Source: Nannochloropsis oceanica | Lineage: Eukaryota; Sar; Eustigmatophyceae; Eustigmatales; Monodopsidaceae | Assembly (NCBI GenBank): GCA_004519485.1 | Contig: CP038108.1 | Span: 558,001-622,000, forward strand | Length of the DNA stretch: 64,000 nucleotides | Reading direction: 5' to 3' | Shown: positions 40,603 through 50,949 of the stretch, piece by piece | Numbering within the stretch: position 1 is the first letter of the stretch | Layout of the letters: each line of letters begins with the position of its first letter | Position numbers and translations under genes: made by a program | Notes under the pieces: model-generated | Seen by the model: the letters and a program-made list of their open reading frames with translations, nothing else | Databases searched by the model: none | Told to the model about the DNA's origin: nothing

Positions 40603-41487
40603 CTACGGTCGTTGTCGTCGCTCCATTCTGTAAGGCAAGCTTCTATAATTACCATATATGATCTTACCTGTCACACAATCTGTTCCGCGGTCGTTCACAC
40701 ACAACATTTCCCTCGTCAACAGCAAATCATCCTCAATCTTCAACTGAATACCCGCATCTCTCTGCGACTGAACCAAACAAAAACCGTCGCGCATCACCCC
40801 TCGAAAACTCACCCCATCATCTTCTTCGTCACTTGTCTTAAAGTTGGAGACGCTCCAAATAACGCTACAACCTTCCAATTCCTCCACCACCTCTGCCAGC
40901 TCTACCTGTGTCTGAGGCAACAAATTCAAGTCATATTTATTCTGCCTCATCATACCCTCGAATTCCGGGGTGAATCGATGTAGCCGCATTTCCAGAAAAG
41001 GCGGAGGAGGTAAAAAAAATGATGCCCCGCACTCCTCATCTTCATCGTCGTCGGCGGCCGGAGGGGGAGGGTGGAAGCTGTAGACACGGCAGCGGAAGAC
41101 AGCCTCGGGTCGGCCATCAAAATAGTAGGTGGCGCCCAAGAAAAATTGCGCATCACCACCAAAACTTCCTGCGGGTAGATCTAGAGGCGTCAAGATGCAA
41201 TGAATCTGTTCATGTCCACCGGCAGGTCCCGCCTCTATGCCTTGTGCTCGCTCCGACACCACCTGCGCCGCGTTGTCGAACTCGCCTTGGAAGTACAAGC
41301 GGAATAAAGGAAGAGAGCCATTATCATCGTCAAAGCATTCCGCCCCGGCTTGAGCACGCCATAGAAACGCGCGTTGTCTTCGTGAAAAGTACCCGCTGAT
41401 CGGGAAGGCTTGGGATATGGGTGATGGTCCCAACAGGAGGAGGAGCATCAGGAGACTTGCGGGAGGCAGGAGGTTGAAGCGAGGCAT
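40603..41487 (-). CDS. Plastid-targeted CpeT/CpcT-family (CRUMPLED LEAF-like) protein
   Basis: The family (DUF1001) includes cyanobacterial phycobiliprotein lyases CpcT/CpeT and plant CRL, a plastid-envelope protein needed for plastid division. The 294-aa product has a signal peptide (LLMLLLLLGPSPIS) and SQAF, a plastid cleavage motif. Then come LFRLYFQGEFDNAAQV (the family's LxxYxxGxFDNxxQ start), GGHEQIHCILTPLDLP, FRCRVYSF, the acidic loop ADDDEDEE, LEGCSVIWSVSNF, and FRGVMRDGFCLVQ, ending CVNDRGTDCVTGKIIYGNYRSLPYRMERR. The order and spacing fit CpeT/CRL, but overall similarity is modest. A lyase role is doubtful if the host lacks phycobilisomes. Divergent from BOLA3, with only 242 bp between starts. 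Confidence 0.7.
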   Translation of the reverse strand: MPRFNLLPPASLLMLLLLLGPSPISQAFPISGYFSRRQRAFLWRAQAGAECFDDDNGSLPLFRLYFQGEFDNAAQVVSERAQGIEAGPAGGHEQIHCILTPLDLPAGSFGGDAQFFLGATYYFDGRPEAVFRCRVYSFHPPPPAADDDEDEECGASFFLPPPPFLEMRLHRFTPEFEGMMRQNKYDLNLLPQTQVELAEVVEELEGCSVIWSVSNFKTSDEEDDGVSFRGVMRDGFCLVQSQRDAGIQLKIEDDLLLTREMLCVNDRGTDCVTGKIIYGNYRSLPYRMERRQRP

Positions 41488-41729
41488 GGCTCCGTTGTGC
41501 GATGGAAGCCCCTAGTGATGCAGCAACCAAGGTTATTGTATGTCTTTATCTTTCCTGTTGTTATGGTGGTGGATTTGCGAGCTTAAATAGTGAGAACATC
41601 AGTGAGAGGTGTTCAAAGAACGACATTTGCCGCTCATGATGTGTCGGTGCCGTTGCTTGCTTGCCTCCTTCATTCCCATCCTCACAACCACTTCACACGC
41701 AAAAACATGCAGAGAGTACTACGATAGCC

Positions 41730-42471
41730 ATGCGGCGCGCTGTTGGCACCATATTGGTAGACGTCTCTGCCTCTGCGACCAGAAGACCTGCGAATGCTAC
41801 AGTAGCTATCTCCTCCCTTGGCCGACCTCTCTACCCAACTACATCTCGCTTCCGGCGGTCTTTGGCCTCTGATGTCGACGGCAACAGTGCCGAGTCCCTG
41901 GCTCGGGAGGAACGTATGCGTACATTACTAACAGAGCACTTCAAGCCGACAAATCTCCTGATTCAGGACGTCTCCGGTACGTGACATGGGCAGGGGGCAA
42001 GGGCGGAGACGTGCGTGGTGGGACGGAAGGACTGGGAGGAAATGAGGCAGGGAGGATCGATTCATGGCCCAAGAAGTGGACTTGCACACAGACATCCGCG
42101 CTATCATTCTATTTGTCAACACGCTCATTATTGAAATAGGCGGGTGCGGAGCGATGTACAACATGGAAGTTGAGTCAGAGTTGTTCAAGGGCAAGACGTT
42201 AGTGGCGCAGCACAGGATGGTCAATCAGGTACGCGTATGCGGGAGCGGAGAAGCATCGTACAACGAAAGGGCAGGTGATAAATAATTCGGGAAAGTTATC
42301 CGATAGAGCAAGAGAAGACATCGCGTCACCGGTGACATGTTCTCTGTGGCTCACACATACGTATTCTCCTCCCCGAAACCATCCACACGGCAACTTACTC
42401 AGGTACTGGCGAAGGAGATTTCCGAGATGCACGGTTTGTCGCTTAAAACACGCGCGCCCAAGAAGCAATAG
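41730..42471 (+). CDS. BOLA3: BolA-like protein 3, mitochondrial iron-sulfur factor
   Basis: BOLA3 works with GLRX5 and NFU1 in delivering [4Fe-4S] clusters in mitochondria. Three exons, 41730-41976, 42140-42228 and 42403-42471, join over introns of 163 and 174 nt in phase, giving 134 aa. The mature part matches BOLA3 closely: IQDVSGGCGAMYNMEVESELFKG with the cluster-binding Cys, then LVAQHRMVNQ (His ligand) and VLAKEISEMHGLSLKTRAPKKQ. The first 60 residues are Ser/Arg/Ala-rich (MRRAVGTILVDVSASATRRP), a normal mitochondrial presequence. Exon 3 is too short to appear as an open frame on its own and is found by homology. Confidence 0.94.
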
Positions 42472-43050
42472 AATCGGAGGGTAACAACAACTGGGGAAAT
42501 GGGAAAAGTAAATAGGGGCAAACGAATGGGATCACGCACACATATGACAAGACCGACATGGCCGACGAGAAGGAAGAGAAGGAAGGATTGAGGTGATATC
42601 GATGGCAATGATAATGGTGGCCACGATGATGCGGTGCTGCTATAACTAGCTTTTGAAAGCTCAAGTTGACGGCTTTCGATGTTTCTCGCTCTTGCTTTGT
42701 CGCGCGCTTTGCCCAGCCTCTCCATATGTTTTCTGCCCTTTTGATTCACACACCCACGCTACCACTTCCTCTTTTTCTTTCCTCGTCGTCTCCATCATCT
42801 TCGATGTCTTTGATGAATGAATAAAACACTTCTCTTCTCTTTTTCTTTTCTTTCTTCAATCTCTCTCAGTGGTGTATTGAGAATTGGTCTGGTGCCATCA
42901 TTCCTCACTGCCATCTCGAGGACGGCTGGACTCCCTCATGACAGGAGAGAGTGAAGATAAAATTACAATATAAAAACACTGCAGTTTTTGAATTCTTTTG
43001 TCTTCCCTCTTTCCGTCCCTCCCTTCAAACCCTCCCTCCTAGCCCTCCAT
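42472..43050. other. Convergent spacer BOLA3 / SFT2
   Basis: About 580 bp of facing 3' flanks with a CT-rich stretch near 42760-42870. No gene is supported. Confidence 0.5.
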
Positions 43051-43877
43051 TTAGACCATCCCCGCAATCGTCCCTGGGCACGGCTTGAACAACGTGTTCT
43101 GCATGCACCCAACCACCGCCTGCCTCCCAAATGGTACGTACGACAGCGTGTACCACACCGCACATAACACCTGAATGATCAACAGAAACAGGACCAGGAA
43201 AACGTTCTGACCTGCCAGGGCTACCGCGAAAACGGTGATTAACATGATGATATAAAGGATGGCGGAATACCGCCGGGTTTTATCAAACATCTTCTTGCAC
43301 TGATTCTTGGGTCCAATCAAGAAACCGGTGGAGCATAAGGCAATGATGTTCCCCACGACGTAGAGCGCGGCAAAGTTCCGAATGCCGTCCGTGGTCATGG
43401 AGATGAGGGAGAGGGTGCCCTGGTAGATAGGGAAGGAGGAGGGGAGCGGGGGAGGGAGGATGATGAGACAAAGGAATGGCAGCAAGTCAAACAGAAGGGA
43501 AAGATCGACAGACTAGCTGCGCTATCAGCTTCGAGGAAAGTAGGCAGAAACCGGCATGTTAGGGTAGGAAGCAAAGGGTGGGGGGGACGAGCGGGATGGC
43601 ACGACCCAGAGATCAATTCAGAGGGGCAGTGGGAAAACATTCGCGCGCAAGATATACAGGACACAACCACAAAAAAGAACACGCAATCAAGCACCACAGT
43701 GAAAGGTGCGTGGGACTATCCACTACTTACGATGAAGGAGAGCAGGTAGCCCAGGCAAAAGCAGCCGACGAAACCAATCATGCGCTGTTGGTACGTCAGG
43801 GATGGGCACATGGCACACACTTCCTCTGATACCGTCTCTTCCTGGGCGCCCGGCAACATACTTTGAATGGCCTTCAT
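43051..43877 (-). CDS. SFT2: SFT2-family Golgi vesicle transport protein
   Basis: SFT2 proteins are four-pass membrane proteins of the Golgi that aid fusion of endosome-derived vesicles. Exon 1 (43731-43877) encodes MKAIQSMLPGAQEETV and SLTYQQRMIGFVGCFCLGYLLSFI; exon 2 (43051-43419) continues from GTLSLISMTT through FAALYVVGNIIAL, GFLIGPKNQCKKMFDKTRR, two more helices and WYTLSYVPFGRQAVVGCM. The intron is 311 nt GT-AG, phase 0, and the total is 171 aa. LTYxxRxIGF, GNIxxLxSTxFLxGPxxQxKKMF and SYxPFxR are family signatures. The Golgi partner GOT1 is also in this window, at 23 kb. Divergent from the sigma-factor gene. Confidence 0.94.
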
Positions 43878-44736
43878 GTTGATTGAACTATGAGGATGTG
43901 CAGGATGGAGGGAATGGAAGGGGTTTAGAGGTAGGTTAGTATTGCGAGCAGAGGAGGAACGGAGATGATGATGTGGAGGCGGCGCTGGCAAAAGAGGGGC
44001 CGGTCTCGAATCTTGGTCTAGCAACTTGTTTTCTGTTGGTTTAAGGCCGTGGTGGAGCGAGTCCTGATTCCTGGTGATTGCCTCTGCCGATGCAAGCACT
44101 GCCCATGCGCGATGGACCATGCGAACTGCGATCATGCCGAGTCGACTGTTGCCTCGAAAGGAGCGAGCGAGCGCGAGAAACACCCACTCTGAGAGGTGAG
44201 TGAGTGAAGGTGAGTGAAGGTCATTGAGGGGTGTTTCTCGGTGTCACACACTGCCAGCAGCTGCCTGTCTCTGCCCTCACCTTATCTGACCTGGTAACTC
44301 GCCACGCAGTCTTCTTCTCTGGTTTCCTTTTTATGTTCAAGGAAAAGAGGTGGACACACATTTGTTGACCATCTCTCCCTAACATGTGCACAGGCGCTCT
44401 TGCAATGTGAAATGCCACAGTTGTCCTATTTGTGCCCAGCCAATGTCGTTCCAGCCCCACGTCACACATGGTGCGCGGACGCTGTCCAAGCCCTCGCTTT
44501 TCGAGAACATGAATTGATTGATGACTCCGTTATTGCCCTGGGCGCATTTTCGTATCACGCTCTATTGTCTACACCTTGTACACAAGCAGGGACAGACTAT
44601 CACGACTCATTAGCCACATTCCTGCTGTCCAACTACTCACTTATACTCCTCTTCCAACTCAATCTTCATAGGTCACAAGGATCGAGATCAGGATCGCCAC
44701 CTCAGAAGTAATCAGTACCTCGACAACGAAAAAGCA
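43878..44736. promoter_or_regulatory. Divergent promoter region SFT2 / sigma factor
   Basis: About 860 bp between start codons. A short direct repeat of GGTGAGTGA lies near 44190-44220. No other element recognised. Confidence 0.35.
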
Positions 44737-46137
44737 ATGATCTCCAAGGTCATAACCACTAGCGGCGGCACAACGCAAAGACCGTCAGCACGAAGACGCC
44801 ACGGTTTGGCAGTGCTGATGGTCCTCACAAGCATGGGACTGACGCAAACACAAGCATTTCTCATGCCACCGCCAGGCGTGGCCGCCCGACGCGCCGGAAC
44901 AAACAAGCCCGAGTCCACCACCACGACCCTGCGAGCCTCCTCCTCCATCTCAGCCCGCATGGAGGCACCCTTCCCTGTTATCAAAGAAAGCAGCACCACC
45001 ATCAGTAGCTCTGCCCGCCGGGCTCGACGAAGGCAAAGCTCTGCTTCGACCGCCGCAACTGTCCCACCTCCGTCCTCCTCCATAAGCAGTCAACAACAAC
45101 TTTCACGAAGACAAACGTCAAGTCAACAACAAGACAATTCAGAACTACTACGACGACAACAGGTTCGGAAACAGTCCGAACCCGGTACTACCCAAGCCGA
45201 CGCCCTCATGCATGGCCGCGTCAGGGCCGTTCAACGAGCTGCCGTCGCCATCCAAAAACATCGAGCACTGGCTAAGGAGCTCGGACGGGCACCCTCCCCC
45301 TCCGAATGGGGTGAAGCTCTCGGAGGAGTTACAGAAGAGAGCTTGAGAGCTGTCTTGGAGCAAGGAACAGTAGCGAGGGCAGCCTTAGTGAAAGGGTGGG
45401 ACGGTTTAGTAGCAAAGTTTGTTGGCAAATTCGCGATGAGACTCTCGGATTCGGAGCTGCAGGACTTGGTGGTTGAGGGACAGCTGGGCGTGGTGGAGGC
45501 AGCAGTACGATTTGAGGGGGGGCAAGGGGCAGGGTTTAAGACGTATGTGTATTACTGGGTGAGGAAGAGGGTGATGGACGCGGCGGCGATGTATGATAGG
45601 TCAACTTTTACCGGGTTGCATGAGCAGAGGCAGGCGTCACACATTTGGAAGGTGGTGGAGGCACACGAGAAGGAAAGTGGGGGAAACGTGATGAGCAAGG
45701 AGGAGATTGCGGCAAAGGTGGGCTTGCCTGTCGCGAGGGTGGAAGAGTTGGGTCGGAAGGGACAGCGATATGGATTGATCGGAGCGTCAGGGAGAGAGGG
45801 AGTGATGGCGGTGGATACGGCGCAGGAGCAAGGGGGGGGGCAGGGAGGGGTGTTGGAGAGCATGTACCTGGCTGAAGTTGAGGAGGCGATCAGGGGGGCG
45901 CTGGCAGCATTGCCACGAGAGGAGAGGACGGTGTTGAGTTTAAGGTTGGGATTAGAGGATGGCCAGCCGAAGGGATGGGAGGAGATTGTGAGGACGATGG
46001 AGGGATGCAGTTTGAGTTACTTGAGGAAAGTAGAATCGAAGGCAAAGATCATGCTGAGGAGGAACGTGGACGTGGTGAAGCTAATTCATCGAAGGCCGGC
46101 GTCGTTTGATGAGGTGCTTTTCGCGGGGGGGGAGTAA
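44737..46137 (+). CDS. Plastid RNA polymerase sigma-70 factor
   Basis: Nuclear sigma factors direct the bacterial-type plastid RNA polymerase to its promoters. The 466-aa product starts with RHGLAVLMVLTSMGLTQTQAFLMPP: a signal peptide ending in TQAF, Phe at the plastid cleavage site. A Ser/Gln-rich linker follows to about 150. Region 1.2/2 is LSDSELQDLVVEGQLGVVEA and FKTYVYYWVRKRVMDAA near 230-282 (the WVR core-binding and -10 helix). Region 3 (MSKEEIAAKVGLPVARVEEL) is at 310-340. Region 4 is LPREERTVLSLRLGLEDGQPK with SLSYLRKVESKAKIMLRR near 390-443, the -35 helix-turn-helix. Single exon. It probably controls plastid genes; which ones cannot be told. Confidence 0.93.
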   Translation: MISKVITTSGGTTQRPSARRRHGLAVLMVLTSMGLTQTQAFLMPPPGVAARRAGTNKPESTTTTLRASSSISARMEAPFPVIKESSTTISSSARRARRRQSSASTAATVPPPSSSISSQQQLSRRQTSSQQQDNSELLRRQQVRKQSEPGTTQADALMHGRVRAVQRAAVAIQKHRALAKELGRAPSPSEWGEALGGVTEESLRAVLEQGTVARAALVKGWDGLVAKFVGKFAMRLSDSELQDLVVEGQLGVVEAAVRFEGGQGAGFKTYVYYWVRKRVMDAAAMYDRSTFTGLHEQRQASHIWKVVEAHEKESGGNVMSKEEIAAKVGLPVARVEELGRKGQRYGLIGASGREGVMAVDTAQEQGGGQGGVLESMYLAEVEEAIRGALAALPREERTVLSLRLGLEDGQPKGWEEIVRTMEGCSLSYLRKVESKAKIMLRRNVDVVKLIHRRPASFDEVLFAGGE

Positions 46138-46972
46138 GGGTGCGGACGAGAGAGGGAAGTAGTGAGGAGGATCAGTGAAAGAGTTCGTGTAAAAACGAGT
46201 TGAATAGAAATGCAATGGAATGTATAGAATGAGTAGAAGAGGCACGGAAATGCGACGATGATGAAAAAAGAAGGAAGACAAATAAAAATAGACATGAAAT
46301 TCTAAAGCGAGAACCTGGCATTTCCAGGACGCGGATAACGAGGACGAGGACGAGGACGAGGACGACAGCAGCAGTGAAGGGCTGAAAGGGTGACATAAGG
46401 TGATATAAGAGGAAATGAGAAAAAGCTTCCTCAAAGGCGATGGGACACGAACACAATCACCAATACCACGTCAAAAGCTCCCTCGAAAAAAACGACCCAC
46501 TTTGTACCACCCTATGTTTGAATTGAGAGCGAGGGAAGGAGAACGTCAGCGGCTCCACCCTCGACATATATATCTGTGTTGATAAATTACTTCTGTTTGC
46601 TATGCCTAAGACACTTAATCAAAGCAGCATCATACCAATTTTTCTTCCTTTACCTTGCCTGAGCGCAAGTGCACGCCTTTTGCTCATCCCATCTTCAAAA
46701 ATAAACGCTCAACGAGAAACGTCTCGACCAGTATTCATATTTACCACCATCTGAATGCGTTGCATCCGTGCAATCCTCCCTTCATCCCTCTCTCCGTGCC
46801 ACGCCGTAAACCAACAGTAAGCCCTCCTCCCTTTTCGGCGCATTCATTTCCCGATCCCCCCGCAACCAACTTCACTTATATCGTTTTCATCCGCTTCCCT
46901 CTCGCTTTTTCTCCCAAATTTTTGCCGCGATACATTCCCTTTCACCCCATCCAACTCTTACGCCACTACACC
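46138..46972. other. Convergent region sigma factor / TMEM14
   Basis: About 835 bp. A short GACGAG repeat lies at about 46336-46365, followed by AT-rich sequence with TATATATA near 46567. No gene is supported. Confidence 0.5.
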
Positions 46973-47332
46973 TTACTTCTTCTCCTTCTTGGGCGGCACG
47001 GGCACCATAACACGGTATGCCAAAAACAACGAGACCAACCCGGACGTCCCAGCAAAGATGGCCGTGGCCAAGCTACCCTTGCTCTTGGCGCACTTCATTC
47101 CCATCGCTGCCGTCATACCCCCTGACAAGAGAAGGGAGAGCAATGTCCATTTCTTCGTCACGGTCCCCGTCTTCTTGTACTCGGCCAACTCACCGCACCC
47201 CAACAAGGCCAAGGCCCCGCCCAAGCCCAGGCCGGCCAGCAGGGAGGGCATGGAGTTCTTGTTGACGTAGCCAATAACACCGCCCACGGCGACCATGCCC
47301 GAGTAAGGGAGGGTGATGCAGAAGGAGTACAT
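46973..47332 (-). CDS. TMEM14: TMEM14-family membrane protein (FAX-like)
   Basis: TMEM14 proteins are small four-helix membrane proteins; the plant members (FAX) export fatty acids from plastids, and TMEM14C moves protoporphyrinogen in mitochondria. The 119-aa product has the family start YSGMVAVGGVIGYVNKNSMPSL, then LLAGLGLGGALALLG, TLLSLLLSGGMTAAMGMK and FAGTSGLVSLFLAYRVM, ending in a lysine tail (PPKKEKK). Single exon, ATG at 47332. No extended presequence, so an ER or envelope location is more likely than stromal targeting. The tail could be a KKxx-type ER retrieval signal. Divergent from p24. Confidence 0.92.
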   Translation of the reverse strand: MYSFCITLPYSGMVAVGGVIGYVNKNSMPSLLAGLGLGGALALLGCGELAEYKKTGTVTKKWTLLSLLLSGGMTAAMGMKCAKSKGSLATAIFAGTSGLVSLFLAYRVMVPVPPKKEKK

Positions 47333-48050
47333 GCTGGTGGAGTGGTGGAAGGTTGCTGTATTCGTGGGTCGAGGGTGAGAGGGGATAGGAGGGGAGGGAT
47401 GAGAATGCTATTGCGTCGAAGCTTCGCTGGCCACCGAGCATGGCCCCAAAATAAGTATGAAGAAATCATGTTGGCCACGTAGATAGGCGCAACACGCTTT
47501 TGCCGCGAACGGGGGGTTTTGGTCGTAGTGGTTGTTTTGGAGTGTCAGCCTTAAAAGGCAAACATAAGGAGGAGCGGGCTTGGAGGCAGGGCAAACGACT
47601 GGCATTTGAACACACCATCGACGCCCCCCCGGCAGACTCGCATTTTCCCTCTTCTCTATCGTCATCGTTGCTGCCACGTGGTGTGTCGGGGGGGTTCTGT
47701 GTGCGCTGGAAAGAGGCCAATTGTGTGAATTCTGGGCGATGGTGGCGATGGGCCGTTAAAGCGCGCTCACTTGCGATTGGGGCAAGCCTTCCCCACGCCC
47801 CAGTAACGCATCGTTGCGACTGCGGCCGAGCTTTCCCTCCACCATCGTTCCATCCACCTGTCTGTCCCTGATCCCTAATTATACCAGCCTTGGTCATGAC
47901 GTTCACCGTCTGAGTGGCTTGCTGGGATATCATCATTATCCCATCGCCAATTTCTATTCCCTTGCTTCCGCCGACGGCGTCATGCTAGCATCCCTTCCGC
48001 CATAACGCACGCTGCACCCCAACCACCACCATTACAAGCGCAGGTGAAAG
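47333..48050. promoter_or_regulatory. Divergent promoter region TMEM14 / p24
   Basis: About 718 bp between start codons with only short frames. Promoter role inferred from layout. Confidence 0.35.
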
Positions 48051-48875
48051 ATGATACGAAAACCACCAGTCGCCGCCTTCGCCCTCCGTCTCCTCCTCCT
48101 TCTCCTGCTGATCCTACCCTCCACCCACGCCGTCAGCCTCGATGTCCCTCCCCGCGACAAAATCTGTCTTTACCAGTACTACGAGGCAGGAGACACGGGC
48201 ACGGCCGAGGTCTTTATAGTGAACGGAGGTAATTTGGACATCGGCGTGAGCGTGGAAGGGCCTTTCGCGGACGACAAGGATGGTGCACCCAGTATGACGA
48301 CACAGGAAACCAAAGTGTTATACAACGCAGTAGTGGCGTCCTCCAGCGCCTTTCTCAACCAAGAACATCCTACGGGCGTGACCGCCTCGGCGGACGGCCT
48401 CGAAATCACATGGCCCGCCAAGCCTGGTGCGTATGCTTTGTGCCTGGACAACACCATGAGTCAACTGCAAACCAAGCTGGTGGAATTCTCCTTCCCCGCC
48501 CCGGAAGGAAAGGGTGATGGGCACGAGGATGATTTTGACTTGGACGCGGCGTTGGCCGGGACGGATAATGCTGATAATGGCACGATTCCTGACAACATCA
48601 GGCAGTCGTACAAGGCGGATTTGGCCTTGTTGAAACACAGTGCGGACCGCATCGCGCGGACCTTGGGGGATGTCCAGCAGAAGCAACAGAAGGAGAGGCA
48701 TCGGCTAGCGTTACAGACGGCGGCGAACCAGAATAACCACCACAAGATGGTGGTGTCGAGTATGTTTGAGACGGTAGTATTTATTGGCGTGTCATTGTTT
48801 CAATTATTTTGGGTGCGGAGGTGGTTTGAAGGGAGGGGGTTGAGGGTCTCATCAAGGTCGAGGGAGTGGGCATGA
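48051..48875 (+). CDS. p24/TMED-family cargo receptor
   Basis: p24 proteins are type I membrane proteins cycling between ER and Golgi in COPI/COPII vesicles. The 274-aa product has a signal peptide (LRLLLLLLLILPSTHA), a GOLD domain (SLDVPPRDKICLYQYYEAGDT, GVSVEGPF, GAYALCLDNTMS with the paired Cys), a coiled-coil neck (ALLKHSADRIARTLGDVQQKQQKERHRL) and one transmembrane segment (FETVVFIGVSLFQLFWV), followed by RRWFEGRG. The cytosolic tail is longer than usual and does not end in a dilysine signal. An acidic insertion (GHEDDFDLDAALAGTDN) sits between the GOLD domain and neck. Single exon. Confidence 0.93.
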   Translation: MIRKPPVAAFALRLLLLLLLILPSTHAVSLDVPPRDKICLYQYYEAGDTGTAEVFIVNGGNLDIGVSVEGPFADDKDGAPSMTTQETKVLYNAVVASSSAFLNQEHPTGVTASADGLEITWPAKPGAYALCLDNTMSQLQTKLVEFSFPAPEGKGDGHEDDFDLDAALAGTDNADNGTIPDNIRQSYKADLALLKHSADRIARTLGDVQQKQQKERHRLALQTAANQNNHHKMVVSSMFETVVFIGVSLFQLFWVRRWFEGRGLRVSSRSREWA

Positions 48876-49469
48876 GGCGGCGAGGGAGGGAGTCCACGGT
48901 AGCAGAGGTGGAAAGAAATACTACTAGAAAGAAACGACTGATGTAAAACGGAGGCAAAGGAATGATAGAAAAAAAAAATGAGGGGAAAAGAAGGAGAAAA
49001 TTGAAAAGTAGATGAAAGATGTGCTTGTTCCCCCACCGCGGTGCAGATGCACGTTAGCGGACATCAGGCAAGAACTCGTGTGTGCTATGAACTATTCCAT
49101 GCGTTTCCTTTTTCTTCTTATTACGCGTCATCTCAAATTTCTCCATCCCCGGTGGCCTTACTGTTCTGACCAACACGCGACCTAAAAAGGAGGGGGCGCC
49201 TGGAAAAGCCGTGGAACTGGACAGGAAGAGGAATTGTTACGTAGTGTCTAATGCAGTTGTAGGTGTCGTTCTGCATAGAGGAACCATCTGTCATTCTCCC
49301 ATACTCTCTTTTTCGTCTCCACGCACGTCTTTCATCCTTTAAGAAAGCAGTGGGACGCTCGTGATTGGTTGAATGAAGAGGATATCACTGGCAACAAGGA
49401 AACACAAAGGGTCGTCCCCCCCCGCACCACCCCCCCCCGCACACTCAGACACAGGGACACAGAGCCTGC
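48876..49469. other. Convergent region p24 / RPL23
   Basis: About 590 bp; short C-runs near 49418-49440 precede the RPL23 stop. No gene recognised. Confidence 0.5.
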
Positions 49470-50186
49470 TTAAACAATCGTGCCCGAGTTAGAGGCAATA
49501 CGAGGCCAGAGATCCGCGCATTCCTTCCCCACCGGTCCTGTAATTGCCGACCCCTTCATCTCCCCCTTGTTGTTGACGATAACCCCCGCATTATCCTCAA
49601 AGTAGATGAAAATCCCATCTTTTCTTCGCCAGGCTTTGCGCTGCCGGATCACCACGGCAGGCATCACCTTTTTACGTAGCTCGGGCTTCCCCTTGCGTAC
49701 GGATGCCATCACCATGTCCCCCACAGAAGCAGCGGGCAGGCGGTTCAAACGGCCCTTGATCCCGCCCACCGCGATGATGTGCAAGTTCTTGGCGCCCGTG
49801 TTGTCTGTGTCGAGAAAAGAGAAAAAGGAGAAAAAGAAAGGGTCAGCTTAAGCTTCTAGGAAATATGCCTGTACTAGATCGTCTCCACGGCACGTCCACA
49901 CGATCCCGGCAGTGAGTTACTCTCCATATTCTTCGAGACAGAAACGACGATGAGACCCTGCCCCCCGTGAGACCCCCGGGCGGACATTGCCTTCTGACAT
50001 GCACCTACATATGCAAGGTGATCTTTCACTGACATACCCACACACAACCAACAAGCCCATCAAGTAAATCAAACCTATAGCCAACCCCCACTCACCGGCG
50101 CAGTTGATGACGGCGGCGACGGGCAGACCCAGGGTCATACGGAACTTGGCGCCCGTGGTACCACCGCGTCCACGCTTGGAAGACAT
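49470..50186 (-). CDS. RPL23: 60S ribosomal protein L23 (uL14)
   Basis: uL14 sits on the intersubunit face of the large cytosolic ribosomal subunit. Exon 1 (50096-50186) encodes [17 protein letters not shown] and [12 protein letters not shown]; exon 2 (49470-49804) continues [86 protein letters not shown] and ends ASNSGTIV (quoted in pieces). The 291-nt GT-AG intron splits the Asp codon. The product is 141 aa, as in other eukaryotes. I looked for a box C/D snoRNA in the intron and saw no convincing one. Divergent from MutS2. Confidence 0.97.
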
Positions 50187-50949
50187 TATATCTGTGCTGT
50201 GTAGTGCGAGGAGGTGGTCGTGGGTGGTGGCAGGTGAGTGAATTGATCGGGAAAGATGATGCAAGCCATGATGCCTCTCACTTCTTTTTCTTCTCCTTTC
50301 TGTGGGTAGGGGAAAGGGCGTGTGGGTCTGTAATTTAGGCAGTTCCGAGATTTCAATCTCGAATGCACATCAGCTCTTTATTTCTGTTTGTGTTATGCTG
50401 GTGGAGGGCAAGAAGATTTTCATCCAAGAGGACATGGGGGCAAAGCATACGGGATGCTTTCTGTTAGGGAGGAGGGCGACGCTTGGGAGCCCTCCGTTCC
50501 TCATCGAAGGCCTTGGTGCACCCTGTCCACCGTCAGTCACACAACCCACTGCAGACGAGCTCGGCGCATGCCTCCCAGGTGTTTGATAAAGGGTAAAGGC
50601 TTTGGCAGTGAGCAATACCAGGAGAGTTGAGAGAGGCGCAGGCCATCGCTTGGCTTCCATCCACACGCTCATCGAGAGGGAGCCCCGCGGTGGGACTTTG
50701 CGTGGATTGAAGCAGAACACGAACACCAGCGCATGCGTGCTTCGTTGCTCACCTTCTCCTCCTGCTGAAGGCCTTTCAGCTCTACGTCCTGAGCGTATTC
50801 TCAATTATTCACACTCACACAGGCACCAATACACAGCACTTTGCATCGCAGCACCAAGGACTCATTCTAACTCGGCTTCAGTTCGACCTCCCCGCACCTC
50901 ATCCCCCTCGCCTTCCCCTGTCGATCCGTACATTTCACAGTCTTGACTA
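50187..50949. promoter_or_regulatory. Divergent promoter region RPL23 / MutS2
   Basis: About 763 bp between start codons of a ribosomal protein and a plastid protein. No recognisable ribosomal-protein promoter motif was found by eye. Confidence 0.35.

Noticed and set aside
49805-50095. Possible intronic snoRNA in RPL23, a common host gene for snoRNAs.
   Set aside because: No pair of box C (RTGATGA) and box D (CTGA) near the ends with closing stem could be found by eye on the transcribed strand.
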